DNA of 64,000 nucleotides from Synchiropus splendidus. Taxonomy: Eukaryota; Chordata; Actinopteri; Syngnathiformes; Callionymidae. The notes beneath the pieces are model-generated. The model worked only from the letters and a program-made list of their open reading frames with translations. It made no database searches and was not told the origin of the DNA. Position numbers and translations under genes: made by a program. The stretch covers positions 27,605,937-27,669,936 of the forward strand of contig NC_071334.1 of NCBI RefSeq assembly GCF_027744825.2. Reading direction: 5' to 3'. Shown here one piece after another: positions 13,001 through 28,000 of this stretch (the first letter of the stretch is position 1; every line of letters starts with the position of its first letter).

Positions 13001-16000
13001 GAGAGAGAGAGAGAGAGAGGGAGAAAGAGAGAGAGAACTGCATAACCAGTTCTAAGCGTAGAGAAAGTGCCATGTTCCTTTTACATCATGAAGGTGCAGA
13101 CGCCATCCTCCAAGCACAGACACAAACGTAGAAATGGGGTTTCCCTGCCGCCTCATTTAACTGACCTTGAACAGGAATAACTGTTGCTATGCGGTGATGG
13201 CTTAAATCTCCCTGCAAATCCGGCCGCACATTTATCTCCAGGATGGTATTTAGGTCTGATGTGCCATACTGATTAATAGTCACTTTCATCATTAGTGGCA
13301 AAGGTTAACTGTCATCAAACATCTTTGGATAAGTAATTAGAAGTCCATTTCTCAAGCTCTCTGGCCTTCAGACAGGATCCACCAGCCTCACCCCCTCAGT
13401 CTCCTAAACACTCGCACAGCCTATTACCACCATCCTGTCTGCACACCTCTCTCAATTTTCTGCTGCTGTGAACATGCCAATATAGCTCATACGTTTCAAC
13501 GTGGGCTGTCCACTTTAGGGGCTTCCATCCACTACACCTGAGAAATTTGACAACTTAATACTCAGCTCTCATTATGTTCCAGAGTAAAAGAGAAACAGAA
13601 GATTAATGTACACAGGTGGGAGAGGGCTTTACTGTTGACGTACCAACCACTAAATGAATCACCAAACAGAAAGCAGCGAGTAAATATGCAAGAATGTCGG
13701 GCATTAATGCTGAGTAAATATAATTTACCGTCAAACTTCATGATAGACAAAAAAACAAAACCGGTTTTCAGGAAGCATATGCTGGTTAGTGGTGCATCCA
13801 CACCTTTGTTTTCCTCTGCCCCCGTAGCTCATTTTCCTGTCAGATGATCTGTGTTTCACACCTCGCACATATGCAAATTAAACTTATCAGGAGATCATAC
13901 TTGCTAATTGAGTTCAGAGAGCATCGCGGATAATGATCCGAGCCTATTTGCATACTGAAGCTGAATCATACTGCTGCATGAAATGGCAAGGTCAAATACC
14001 ACCATTATCAGACCAATTTAGTAAAATCAGGATTACTTTCTCATCTGATATTTAGTGAGAGTAATTGTACGGCCGTTATGTATATTTAATGTTTATGACT
14101 GCCAGTACAGCAAGATACTATAATTTACAGCACTCTTTCACAGAGAGGGTTGGAGGACGACGACCAGAGGTGAGAAAGCTGCTGCATTTATCTTTAATAG
14201 GTGTCTAGTTGGAGCTCAACTCCGAAACCTCAACCAGAATTGCACCACCGATGTCACATTAAAGCTCCAAAAGAAAAACAACGTTCTGCAAAATGAGAAG
14301 AAAGCCGAGGTTGGAGCCACAGCTACTACCAGCATCAAACGAAATAAATCAAAAGTAACAGTTTATAAATAAATGTAGAAATTGGTTCAGAATATGCCAC
14401 ATTTTTTTGACTTATTTCCAACTTGCTGCTCAGATTTATAGCGTGTCTCATTGCTCTTTTTCAAGTAAATAAGTTAGCGAATAGATTTGATTTTATTTTC
14501 ATTAAGCAACAACTGCAATTCCATTACTGAGCAAAGCAAGAAAATGACATAGCTGAAGAGTATTTTGATCATGAAACAAATGAATACAGGAATGAGATGC
14601 AATGTCATACGTTTCTTTTGAGTCACTTTTGATTTATTTAAACATTTCAGTTTTCACTTACATCAAGGTTAAGTTTGATTAATTATTAAATACTTGTACT
14701 TACATTTGTATTCTTTTAAATACCTGTACTTACATTTTTATATCCATGTGGCAAGATGAAGTCAAGGTCGATGTTTGGAGCAAAAAAAAAAAAGCCTCAA
14801 TATGTGAAAAACAGCAGCTGTCTGCTGTTGGTTTTTGAACAATCATGGCTAAGACTAATCAGCTCACTGAGGAACTATGCTTGCGCATTGAGGTAGAGGA
14901 AAGGCAGGGGGATCGTACTTGAGGTGACAAACAATCCAACCATCACCACCTAGGACATCCTTGAAAATCTGGGCTCAGATGGTGCCAATGTCTCAAAGCA
15001 AGCTCCTTGTGGTATTTCCAAATTAGAAAAAACACTTGCTGGTTAAATGAAAGTAACACTTTAACAGAACAGTTTTGAAGCAGTTATTCAACATTATTAA
15101 CAAAAAAGAAATAAGTAAACATGTCAAATTGGGTATTATACATGTTTCAAGGCAGTCCCATGTGTCATGTAAGGATAAGCAAAAAAAACAAACAAAAAAA
15201 ACAGTATATTCCGGCAGTAGCAATCTGTTATGTCGTTGAAAGTGAATCCAAATGCAAACAGTTTTAATGACATAAATTATTTTGCATACAAGCATTTGAA
15301 TATGCACCATTTTAGAAACAAGATGCAGAATAGGTGTGTGAAATATTTTAAGAAACTGCTGAGTCATCATTATTGCAAGTCCATTCTTCCCATTATAACC
15401 AGAGGGGTCTCGCTGCGTGCCACAGTCACTCTCTTCACTTGTCTCTACTTTTACACTTTTCAGGGCCTTCTGGCTACATGACTAGAGTCTGTACTGCTGT
15501 GAGCTCATTTTACTCTCAACCTCCTCTCTTTTCCCTCTGTTCCTCCTGTTACTATATTTTCCAATTCATACCACATTTCCCTTCGCCACGTCTCATCCGT
15601 TGCCTTCTTCTCAGCGCCCTGAAGCAACATAACTGAACCTAACACAAATAAATACGACCATTTACTTTTTCATTTCTGGATTGTATTAAAAGATAAAATG
15701 TACTTTTACTGACCCAAAGTCTACCATTGTGCTATCAGAGTGAAAAATATCGTTTCAGTGAGAAAAAAGGCCTAGGTACAACTTTAATCCAAAATGTCCC
15801 ACATATACTGAGCACATTGCTCTCAACCTTCACATTTGAAAAAAAAACACTCATGAACAAAATAATATATATACTGTGCTATATAACAAGATGATATATA
15901 TATACTGTATGATGTTTCGTAGCTACAGTATATAAAACAAAAAAACATTGTACTGAACAGTTGATCAAGACCTTAAAAAGTGGTAAGAGGAGAGTCTCAT

Positions 16001-19000
16001 TTTATTGAGATAGATATTATTTTATGAGACTGGGACCTCCAAAATCTCTCAGGTTCACACAAGCAAGGTTGTCATTTATTCCTCTCTTTCAGACCTGTAG
16101 AGCCAGACCTCAACCCGGGTCAAGAGAACCCTTTAAAAGCATCCTCACGAGCCGGTGGCTACATTTAACCGCTGCTAGTTCAGCTCATCTGGGCTTTTAT
16201 CCTTTTATCAGCCTTGAACAGTTTCGAGGAAAAAAGTAAAATCACCTGTCATGCTACAAATGGCTCCTTCTAAGTTTAATTTAACCTCCAGAGAGGAAAG
16301 GTATGCACTAACAGTAATTAGCCCAAAAATAAATAGCCTTTCATTGAGCTAAATTATGCAAACTTAACAACTGTAACAACTCTGTTGTGATGGGTAAATC
16401 TACTACGATTTCTGTTCAGATCCATTCCACTCACGTACAGGCAAGTGAAAGACAGAGAACCCTGCTGAATCTTTTCCCATCAAAACCTTGTCCAGACATT
16501 TTTCTTTCTTTCTGAAGCATGTGACCTGCATATAACCCTAAGAGATTGTGCAACTGTCTCACATCAAGCCGTCCAAAAAGTACACAACATATTTGAATCA
16601 GACCACTGCTGCCATCTTTGGACATGTTTGAACATAAAAGCTACAAAAACTGGCAAAGGACACCAGCAGCCACAGTGGGGGCAGTTTAGTCATAGGAGAA
16701 CATTAAAAATTCTGCTTTAAAAGTTTGTATTATGGCATTTTGGGGTAAAACAGATACTGGTCTGTGTGCTACATAGGAGCCATTCACTAGCTGCTGAAAA
16801 GAGAGAAGGCAGTTACTGAGAAGTCAGACCTGTTCCCAGTGGTCACCCCGCCATGACCCCAGCCTCACTCCTCGGCACCAAACATACAGTGGGTCACAAC
16901 ATGATCCACGAACTTCAGTCTCACACACGCCTGTCAAAGTTTTGGTGCTTGTACATAAAATCGTAATAACTCGATCACTTTATTATTCAGTCGGCTCACA
17001 AGGGTCACAGGAGGGCCAAACACATTTTTTTATACGGGCATGGCCCTTGTGTAGAAACACTATTGCAGTGATAGACGAGTCAGTGGGACTTTAGTTCATT
17101 TTGATATCATGAAAATTATTCAAAGAAACTTTCAATCATGAAATCTCTAGTGACAGAGACTGTGTTGTTTTTTTGCAGTTGAGCCGTTAGATCAGTTTTC
17201 ATCATCAAACTTGGATCAGCTCCAGAAATGAATTTATAGTTTACAGTTAGACTAGTTCACATGTTTTTGGTCTAAACTGAGCTTGAGTCCAGTATGACCC
17301 TCAACAACTTCATCACTTGCCCTAACGTGATTTACTTTATTTTTCTCTAAATGTATTCAACCAGTATAAAAACAAGCCATGTACCACGAATCTGGAAACT
17401 ATTTGCAGCAATTTTCACCACCATTACATTTATTTACAGGTCAAATGTAGGATCTGCAGTGAGAAGCCTTCATAGTTAAACAGGAGCGGATCATGAATGA
17501 ATCAACATCACAGGGTTCTGCATACAAACGACGCACTTGGGAATGCACTTATGATGATCACAAAATTGTTCATTGATATGTCACTTCAGAATTTATGAGT
17601 GGTCTATGGTGCCTTTATGAAACACCACAGTCGCATCAGTGCAGTGCCAATGAGTGCGTTACCCCTCACAACAATAGAGATCAATTTATATAAGAACATA
17701 ATAACATTGAGAAGCATCAGTCAATATTTAAAAATATTCATTGTGGAGTGCAAAATGGTTTTGTTTCCAAATTACTGCCCCATTATCTGACAGTTTTCTG
17801 TCTCAATCTGTTAACTGAGTATTTGCGGCTGATTGCACATATCTAGCTGTGTGAATATTCACCCTAAAAGAGGAAAAAAACTTTCCGTCTCTAAACATTT
17901 ATTGAATTGATGATGATGGCTGCACTTAGTATGCAGTGATTCAGCACTTCTTTACGGTTGAGCTCTCAAAAAAGTTTACTATGCAAATTTTATAAGGAGA
18001 ACATTTGGCAGCATGTAGAACAGAGCCAACAGCTGCCGTCCTGTAAAATATGTAATGCAAGAGAGCGAAACTGAATGAGTAAACAGACATCGAACACACC
18101 ACAAACTGAATTAGGCAGAGAGTGACATCAAAATATGACGCTTTAAAATCAAAAAGGCCACTGAAGTTTGATGGAATGAGACGGGGGAACAGCCAGCAAT
18201 AGTGGTTACACTACCATCCATGGCGATAAGGCCTTTTAACAATAAGGCAAGAGTACATTTCTATAATGTTAAGGGCAATATGGTTTATCTCACTATGAAA
18301 TAACGCAACTGACCAGCAGTTTGTCGAATAGATAATGGGATTGAATTTGTTTGGATGCTGTTCTGGGGCAATTAGATTCCCAAACTCAGTGAACATCACC
18401 ATTGGTGGAGAAGACTGAGAGAGAAGGCAATGTGCTGCTGCCCATACCTGTCTCATTAGCTGTGTTGGACATCAAACAGCCATCTGCCGATGCTGTGGGT
18501 GGCTCACCAAGTGCAGGAAAGTCAAGTTCGGTCAACTACGGAGTCATGTGATAGATGTCTTCTAAGTACATTTGCAACACAGCATCTTGAGATGGAGAAC
18601 TGAGTTTGAAGGGCCAGTGTTCTGTGTTGTATTACAAACCAAAGTACAACCGCAAGTGTACATAAGACAGAGAGAACAGCAGCCAGAAACATTATAATGG
18701 AAATCGAAATGTGACTGATGTGACAATTTTTTTGTATTAATATTATGTACTTTAAAATCAAGATTGAAGCAAATACAAGCAAATGCACGCACAATGTTTC
18801 ATTACCTAAAAGAAAGGGATCATTGACCGAAAGCTACCTGGCCAAGGAGCTTGTGAGCTAAGTTAAACATGAAAAGTGTTTTCCCAAAGAGATCTAACTT
18901 AGCTGCAGAGAGGTATTTTACTGAGATTGTAGATATGGATTCTGTCGGAGTGTACCAGAAAGTGTTGGAAGAAGTGGGGAAGAAAAGTCCCTGTAACTAA

Positions 19001-22000
19001 ATCATCATTACTTCACCATTTCACCATTACAACCAATAGAAAAATCAAATTTATTTGGCCATTATACCACATCATACTTCTCAGATTATAATGGACCAGT
19101 AATAATCAGTTCCATGTGGTTTCGAAGCATGGACTGCGATGACTGAAGAGGAGGCTGAATTTCTTAATTTGAAATGAAATGAAATGTCTTGACGTTTTTA
19201 AAACAAAGCCCTTTTGTGTCATTTGATGGGAAATGAAAAACGTTTTTTGGTCACCTTGGGCTTAACAATGGGGGGCTTGTAACAACTGATCACACACAGA
19301 GGCTGATGAAGGGCGACAAAAGCAAGAGTCTAGCTAATCTTTCACAAATCCAACACCTGCAGTACTCGCAGCAGGTGCACAGACACTGCGAGATGAGTCA
19401 GACCTTGACAGGCTTATTTTTCACTGACTTTAACAATGATTTAATTCCGACAAGTAGCTCAAGAGGCTGGCTGGAACGCTACATTAATCTCATGGCTGTT
19501 GTTGGCATCTCCGAGTCGGAAAAAAAAGACACAACACAATGGAGACATTCTGAAGGAATTCAAGGTGGTGACCATCAGCTCAAGGAGTCAAAAACAAGTG
19601 ATTTTTTCTGAGCAAGGCATGAGCTGAGAATACATTATAAGAAGCAAAGTTTAAAATTAAGGTTATTCAAGTGGGGACAGCATTGTTCCAGTGTGGAATT
19701 TTGCTGTTTGATGTCCAAAACAATAATTACAGGATTTTCTTTTCCATTTGACTGAACATTTTAACTGAACATTTATTCAGTTATGAAACACCAAAATGTA
19801 ACATTTACACTGAAGTGCAATAATAACAGTAGAGTCTTCCACTCCCAAGTGACGCACTCCAAATGTATATGAGAGGTCTCAAAAGTAAACTAAAATGTTC
19901 TGAGAGCATGTTTGATGCTGGTATCATTCAGTGAAATGTGCTGTCGACATAAAAATGAAGGGCAGCACAAAATCCCCCAGCACCTATACCCCAGCCTTTT
20001 ATGGGTGAAGGACTTATCTTCTTTGGACTCCCCTGAAGTGAATATTAGCGTACTGGAGGGTTGAGAGACCTCAGCTTGATCTGTAGGCTTGCTCCCCAGT
20101 GTGGTGCAGCAGCAAAGCTCCCAGATCATGATGTGAACAATGACACGAAGCCAAACACAAGCATCACGGTGACATTACTTTCAGCAAAGTCATTTTGTTA
20201 TGATCTCAAGAGCCCACTGAACATTCTTCTCGTTGAAGCATGCCGGTGAACAGAGAGGTGGAAGTCTGCCCTCTTCTCTTGCCTGACATTGCAGCTCAGC
20301 TCAGAGCAGAACAGATGTGATTTGCATGGCTGCAGGACACAAGGGAGCATCATCACAAAGCCACACAGGCGTTTTCTGCACTGCAACCCAGGTGGATGAT
20401 GGTGTGATATGCAAGTGGAACACAAGATGAACCGAATGAATCACTGTCTTCTTACAATTTCAATATGTGAAAAACAGAAAAACCCGAAACTCACCTCTGG
20501 CCCTGAACTGTGAGGAGCAACCCTCCTAAATCAAAGATTGCTGGTTTCTTCTGGAGCAACAGAACGATAAGTACTACTACAAACATAACTGAGTTCATGC
20601 AGCTTCATATTCACCTCACTGTCTCTTAAGCGGGACTCTTGAAGTAGACCATCACGGAGAACCATGAAAGGCTGTCATTTGTTCGCACTCCCACCCCACC
20701 TCAAACTCGGACACGTATCTCAGCCATCATCACTTTCTCCTTGGGAGAACCGTGGCAGGTGGTGCGGGATGCGGGATGCTGCCCCATCAAGTCGTCTGAC
20801 CAGCCCCCATTGGTAGTGCTCTTTACATTTTGCATTCTTCTGGTTTCTGCTGGCACATGATCTGACCAGTTGGTTTGGGAACCCTCAGTGTGTTGATGCA
20901 GCAAGTGGATGTGATAAAATGCACACTTCACATTCAACGTCAGCACTAGATGTTGGAGAGGCAGGCCAAACTTGTGCTTGAACAAACAGCATTATTCTAA
21001 GCTTTCAGCAAACAGGTGAAGTCAAACTTTGAAACCAAACGTATGAAGTACTGACCACTGGTTTGTCGAAGCTCAGTACATGACCAATCTTCGCAAATAG
21101 TGGCTAAAAAAATCAATTTTAACCATCAGCCAGACATGAATATCAGGTCATAGAATATGTAGAAAAGTAGACTAAAATTGAGGCAAAACACAGCAAAAAA
21201 GTAAAATCTTGTTGAGCCTAAGTTGTGGTCCACTATCTATAATTCATGCGATAGACCTCGCTTGACTGCTATTTCGCTCGTGCCTCATTTCGATATTTGC
21301 ATGAGGAGAAAGATGTGTGGAACTATCCATCTTGTAGTAACTGTTCCTAAGCAACAACAGAAAGTAAGTGTTGTGTCCAACTCTTACTTGTTTTGCATCA
21401 TGTTCATGATGACCCAGTCCGAGGGGTAGACGTTCTTCCCTATGAGATCTTTAAACATGATAAATGTCTCCATTAGGAAATCCTGAAAGAAAGAGAAAGG
21501 ATGCCGTAGGTTCAGATGGGTTTTTCTTCTGCTAGATAAGAGCTGAGTGTTTTTAGATTAAGGTCAAGGTGACAAATGCAATTCCAGTAAAGGTGACACT
21601 TCAGACTTACACTCGAGAAAAGTCTTCAGGTTAATGTAACAAGCCCCCAGTAATAGAATTCATGATCTCTAAGCTCATAAAAATAAATAACATTTGAACA
21701 CTTCGTATTCAGTATAGTAAGCCAGAGATGAGGCAGGTGGGCTCCTCAAAGGCCACATTTACTTGACCCTCCCACTCCAGCCCCAATGAATTTCACTCTT
21801 TCATCTATTATGACAAAACTTGTGACAATAAAAAGACTGCTTTTATTTTTTTTTTAAATGTTAGGGTCGGTCACTCACCACTACATCGCTCCGGATCTTC
21901 CCGAAAGTGTTGATGAGATGAGCATAGTGGTAGTCGTCCATTTGCCTGAGAGTTGCTGTCATGCTGGCGACAAAACTGCCCTGTAGAAGAAAGGAGAAGA

Positions 22001-25000
22001 GTTTTGAAGTACAAAGTAAAGCCGAGAGAAAGACTTGCTGTCAGCTTGTGATTTTTCATGCGCACAGACGAGCCTGGATGATTGGATCTGAGTGCAGACG
22101 TATGTCTGGCCCTCCAAGGTTCTGCAAAGGTGGATGCCATTGCTCACTGGCTGATTTCATTAACCTACTGGCCTGCACTGTTCAGCTTTTTGTCTCCGCT
22201 GATGAGGTTCCTTAAGTGCTGCGCTCTCTTCATGTTGTGCCACCCAGGCCCAGTTAGCATGCATAACTGGGGCTGCCTAGCAGAAAATTAAAGGCAAATG
22301 ACTGGTGGATCGACGTCATGGTGCTGCTCAATCCAGCCATGTCTGGGAAAACATTTTGGATACGCTTGAGACTAATCTTCAGCCAATGATCTTAAAACTA
22401 GGCACATATTTGAAGAATAGTAGAACTGACATCAAATTTCATCGTAATCCACAGCTCAACATCTCATTTTGGGACTTTGGGTCTAGCTCAAAATCCTGCC
22501 AACAATTAAGCCTGACCTACAGTATTGTTTATTGTGTCGTGTGAACCATAGCATCAACATTAATCATTGTGGTTACATATTGTAAGCATAGATGGCAACT
22601 TGGCAAGATAGTTTGATAATAGATTGGTACATAGACGGCATATATGAAATGGCAAAGTTTAACATGGAAAATAAAACTCATAGAAAACAAACTCCAGTTG
22701 TACTCCAGTTGTGAGGTCATACTTGACAAACGAATCAAGCGAGGGACAGTGATCATGTCTTGAAGAAATTATCTCTAAAGTAAGCAATATGTCAGGTGTC
22801 TACACTGGCAAAACTGGTCTGGCCATAGCAAAATGCAAATGCTTGTAACATTGAAAGGGGTTTCCATAACATAAGTGGGAGGTTAATATTTCTAAGCTGG
22901 ATCAACCCCAGTGAAGCACTGCATGCACTACTGCCAGCTAATATGACCCAAAAGAGGAAAAATGAATCATCATAATACAGTATTTTTTTCCTGCACAATA
23001 CAGTATACAGTTTTAATAATTAAATGATTTTGAAAAAACCGTCTCCCATTTCTCATGTAACAAGAAGTGTTTTAAACACCTGATAAAACATGCCCACGGC
23101 CAACTTAAAGATGCCCATTTATTATTTAAGTATAATATATATAGTATTAAATAAGTATAGCAGGGTTTCCGCTACATATGAACGAGCGTGTAGTTGCACC
23201 ACGGCTTAAAAGCTGCCACACCATCAGAAAAATTATCACTCTGAACTCTCAGGTGATCAAACGTATTAAAACAAAGTGGAAACATCAGAAAAAATTGATA
23301 ACACATGATGGAGGTGGACATGAACATGGCAGTTCTCGGTACGTTATTTGTGGAAAAATCCTGAGAGAAACATCATAATGACTGAAGTCTGTTGCTCACG
23401 GAACTCAAGTTGTGCATTCTGGTTGTACATATGATATGATGGACTACACGAGGACGGCTAGGATTGGAGAATGATTTGCTTCTCATGATAAAATCGAGCA
23501 TTTTTACCGTCAACCATTCAGTAAATGAGAAAACATGCTGCGCTGTTTAACTATCACATCTTGGCTGAATTCCTTTCGATTTTCAAAACATCCTGGCGGA
23601 AACCCAGTACAGTCAATGCAATATGTAAAACATGCTTTTCAGTAAATCCAGATTGGACCAAAGATCGTTTTGCTCTTAAGGCTTTTGACAATCGGCAGTA
23701 TATGTGAAGCGATACAAGACTGACCTTTCCATACACTAGTGTGGTTGGGGTTTAATTTAATGACTGGCAACAGAACTCAAAGATTGTTTGACTGCTTCTT
23801 AATAAATTTCCAGCTCGAGGGATGTAATGAGTGTGTGCTGCTCCAGTTCCTCTCACATAAGGAAGCCACCTTATTAATAAAAAGTATGAGTGCTTCAAAG
23901 CAGTCTGAAGTCTTTAGAAGTCATCAATGTCTGTCTCTGCACTATCACTACACCCCCCCCCCAACGTTCATTAATTCTTTCCATCTGTGTGAATCGGGAT
24001 ACAAATCTTTCCAGGTAAACCTAATATGTTGTGAACTTGAAATGTAAACACAGAAGAATAAACATTTTTGCATCTTAACCAAAATGTTCAATCCTAATTG
24101 CCAACAGCACCAAGGTGGTAATGTTGTTATGGACTTCCCTCGGGTGTTGAGCAGATCTTAAGCTTCCAGACAAATGCAATTGCAGCTTAAGGCAATGGGA
24201 TCAGCTGGCAAATCCTGATGGCAAATTAAATACAGGTAAGGGATCTGACAATAGCGCTGTATTCCAAGCAGCTTTTAGACACTGACAGATTGTCTGCAAC
24301 AAAAAGTATTCAGACCTGTCAGCGTGCAGCAATTAAGATCTAAATGTGTTCTGGGAACACATGCCACACCAGCTGTTTGGCCATTACGACAGAAATAGAG
24401 ACGTAGGGCATGACAGCAGACAAAAAAGTTCAGCCAGGGTTCTCTCTGCCTCAACTTCACCATGATAGGTGAAGCTATAGATGATGCACGTTAATGACTT
24501 GCCAGTTAGCTTTCACTCAATTAACCGCGACCCATTTAAGATATATTGCCAATCTTAACACCTAAACATTTTAAATATCAACAGCGACAACGACAACAAC
24601 AACAATAATAATGATAACAGTAGTAATAATAATAATAACAACAATAATAATAATAATAACATATCTTGTATTAGCTATTGATAAACTAATTATTTTTGGA
24701 TTTAAACCAATAATAGTTAATGATTAATTACTGAGTAATGTTCCGCTAATAAACATGCAATAAAATACAGTACTTTATTTCAGGTAATATATGTTTCTTA
24801 AGTTTAACTGTGCTTGGTTACGAAGCTACGCAGCCATTCCTAATCCATTTCAAAATAACACTTGAATTCTTCTTGAGCCATAGCAGTTCTTTATATACTG
24901 GATTATAAAGGATGAATGATGTAATGATTGCTTATTATGGTGTGAACATATAAATCACATCACAATCTAAAGTTCTTGATTCTATATGAGTGAAAGAGTC

Positions 25001-28000
25001 AGGATCAACATACTGGGTAGGTAATTATATTAGTAGCCGATATAGTAATGTGAATCCAATTTCATGTGAGGCCAAGTATTTATCAGCTCTGACTAATTTT
25101 CTCTCAATTAAGCGACCACTATTGATATTTATGACAGTGTCCAAAGGTTTGCAAGTTAATGAACCTGCGCCTGCATATCTATCTTTAGGTGGAGGCCAAA
25201 TGAGGTAGAATATGAGCGGAAATGAAGGAGCGGTGATCCATCCTGTGCTCCACTCCGGCTCACATCCCTCTGACAATTTATCTCACTTTACCGCTTGACA
25301 GTAGAGACGGTAGTATTGACGTCACTCAAGTGCTGAGGGATAACCGTAAACATAGTAATGCTTTACTGTAAAAAGGACATTTAAAAAGATACTTTCTTTA
25401 AGGTATTTTATAATTTGAAATGTACAGTATAATCTGTTTTCTTTTCTTAAATCTTTGCTCATGGGAACATTTCTCTCTTTAGCTCTTGAGATAGCACGTG
25501 AGAAATTATATGTCAATTATGTTTTTGAAAATAAATTAAACTAAAAGCCTAAAATTAAATTAAACTAACTAAACTAATACAAATTCTATATACTATATTT
25601 ATACACTATATTTTTTTAACCCCCATATATACTCTGTCACCTCTGCAGATGAAGGACCCCTTTTCTGAATGGTGTGTGACAGGACAGCACCAACACTTGG
25701 GAGGCCACAATAGCCTGTCAAAGCCAGGCAGAAGTGACAGAAGCTTGTAGTTGGACACTGCTACAGGACTCAACAATGCAGCCACTTTGTTTGGACAGTA
25801 GGCTAACAAGGTGACAGGCAGGAGGGTCAGCCAGCAGCGAGGAGTGGAGGGCATAATGTTAGCTAGCGGAAACCCACATTCTGAAACACATCAAGATAAA
25901 TAGTTGCCAGAGGGAAACTCGGAAGCCTGCCTTCAAAGCGTCCCAAATTGCCAGTTGAAACAGTCAGTTACAAGGACACACATTTACCCTTGCACATGTG
26001 CCTTTGGCAGAAAAACACTGATTTGTTTTTTTTAAATGTAGAAAATTCTAAAAAGAGGACCAAAATCAAATACTAATGTATGATCACCGGGCTATTCTGA
26101 AAAAGAAGAATCCTCATCCTTTCCTTATATCATCATTTTAAACAACACTACAATTAGAGGACCAATGAAATGATCAACCATCAAGAGAGAGTGTGTTGTG
26201 TAGTTACATATTTACAATCACATTTAAACCCACTTGCTATTTTAGTATACAAGGGCTGTTGTTTTGAAAGGCCTTATTTGACACAACAAACATTAAGCAA
26301 AAAGCATGAATGAGGGCATGGTAAAAATGGTCGGCAAATCCCGTCTACCTTTCATCACTTATATATCGTATTACTTGTTTTCCTGTGATATGAAGCAGGA
26401 CGATTGTTTCTTTTGTTTGGAAGAAGAGAGAAAGTATGGGAGTAGAGTACCTTAGTAGTTGTCTCACATAGTCAGACAATTTTTCACAGCTGCATTGCCA
26501 CATTGTTATTCCGCTATAGTTCAAAATTGCTTGTGATGCTCTACACTGAGCACTTCATGCAGTAGCTGTGCACCTGCTGTTAAAACGACTTGAGTACAGC
26601 TATATTTATCCTGAAAATGCATATTGTAAAAATGCATTCTACATGCCGACACTTTCTCACAGTCACACTCAAGGGGATTGGAAACTTCTTGATAATGATC
26701 ATGAAAGAACAAAGTGCGGACTTTAAAACACCTAAAACAAGTACTGCTGAGTTCTCAGTGGTGAATGGGATCTTAGAAATACAGCAGACACATTTGTAGC
26801 TTTGATCAATTTGAAATGTACTAGGCCGGTTGTGCTAAACTGCAAGCACACCATATGTGTCAGTCAAGCAAAGTGTTGAGTGTGAATGAATGAAAGATTC
26901 ACTTTCAAAGTGTGTCTGGCAATGAGACCTGTCAGACGTAATGAAATGACAGCTCCCTTCTCCATCGAGTAATTCACCTTCACACACAGAAATGAAGCGC
27001 TACACTCTCAGTGACACTGAGTTACATGCGCACAATATCATGGCAGACAGGTTCGATTTCAGCTCATTACCTGTAGCGAGGTGATTAGAATTAAGCAAGA
27101 AGTTATTCAGCAAACACTATATTTGGTGAAAGCAAATGAAATGCAGTTGCATTATCACGAACAAGTCAAGCAAGCTAAACTGTGTGGCTAAAACTGCAGT
27201 GACTGGGGGGCTGGAGGGCTGGGGGACACTAAAACCACACACTTAACTCCGTCACGAAGATCTTAAATTTGTATATTTAAATTCAAAACCGATAAACCAA
27301 AGCGAGTTGCAACATTTCACAAATACTGCAAGTGTCTCAGGGATATACAATATGTGTTGATGTTGGGAGTCTCTTACAGTTCACCACAGGCATAATCTCA
27401 CACTCATGTCACCACATGTTGGGCTTCTTTGTTTCCCACATTTTAGTTCTACTTATAGCTTCTGGCAAACTCACTAGATCCCAGCCTGCTAATCGGCTGT
27501 ACTGAGCCTTCTGTGACCACATGTTGAGCTGTTGTGACACCAAGCTGCAGCACTTCTGTTGCTATTTCATATAGTTGCAACTGAGCGCACATAACATTGG
27601 CTGCTGCCAAAATACTGAGCCTCGTCACATCAAACCGATGAAAACACAGGCATATTATTTACCTAAAAGTGCTCAAAATGTGCTTGTTTATGTGTCTGAA
27701 GATCCGCCGATCTCCTGGAGGACCACAGCTGAGACTGGCTATGGCGTCAGATTTTTGAACACGCAGACGAAAACAGCAGATTTTGAGTGTTTTAATTTAA
27801 ACAAAAGATGTGAGAAGTTCATGATTCAAGTTCAGAACATTGCTGAGTTTGTTTCATGAGTCAGTCTGTATGCTGGACTCCATCTTCAAAACTAGTTTAG
27901 AAGTGATCCTCATACATTTTTAAGCCAGGTGCACCACTGACCTGTCTACGGCGCAGACAGTGCGACTGCACCCGAGGCTTGTAGGTCAGTGCAGCTCATC

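Larger units (their letters stand above)
11948..21387. other. DOCK1 intron e/d (about 9.4 kb)
   Basis: Contains a fish dispersed repeat (12800-12990) followed by a GA microsatellite, a POU-octamer stretch (13840-14080) and short AT repeats near 15866-15940. Two further stretches (16120-16250 and 19300-19600) are non-repetitive and might be regulatory. No exon is supported. Confidence 0.6.

Noticed and set aside
20490..20560. Possible extra minus-strand DOCK1 exon with a gtgagt donor near 20491
   Set aside because: Exons d and e join in phase without it, and the translation does not resemble DOCK1.
27919..27991. Possible tRNA-derived SINE or structured RNA (9-bp stem cactgacct/aggtcagtg)
   Set aside because: No A-box or B-box, and the stem is short with a 39-base loop.
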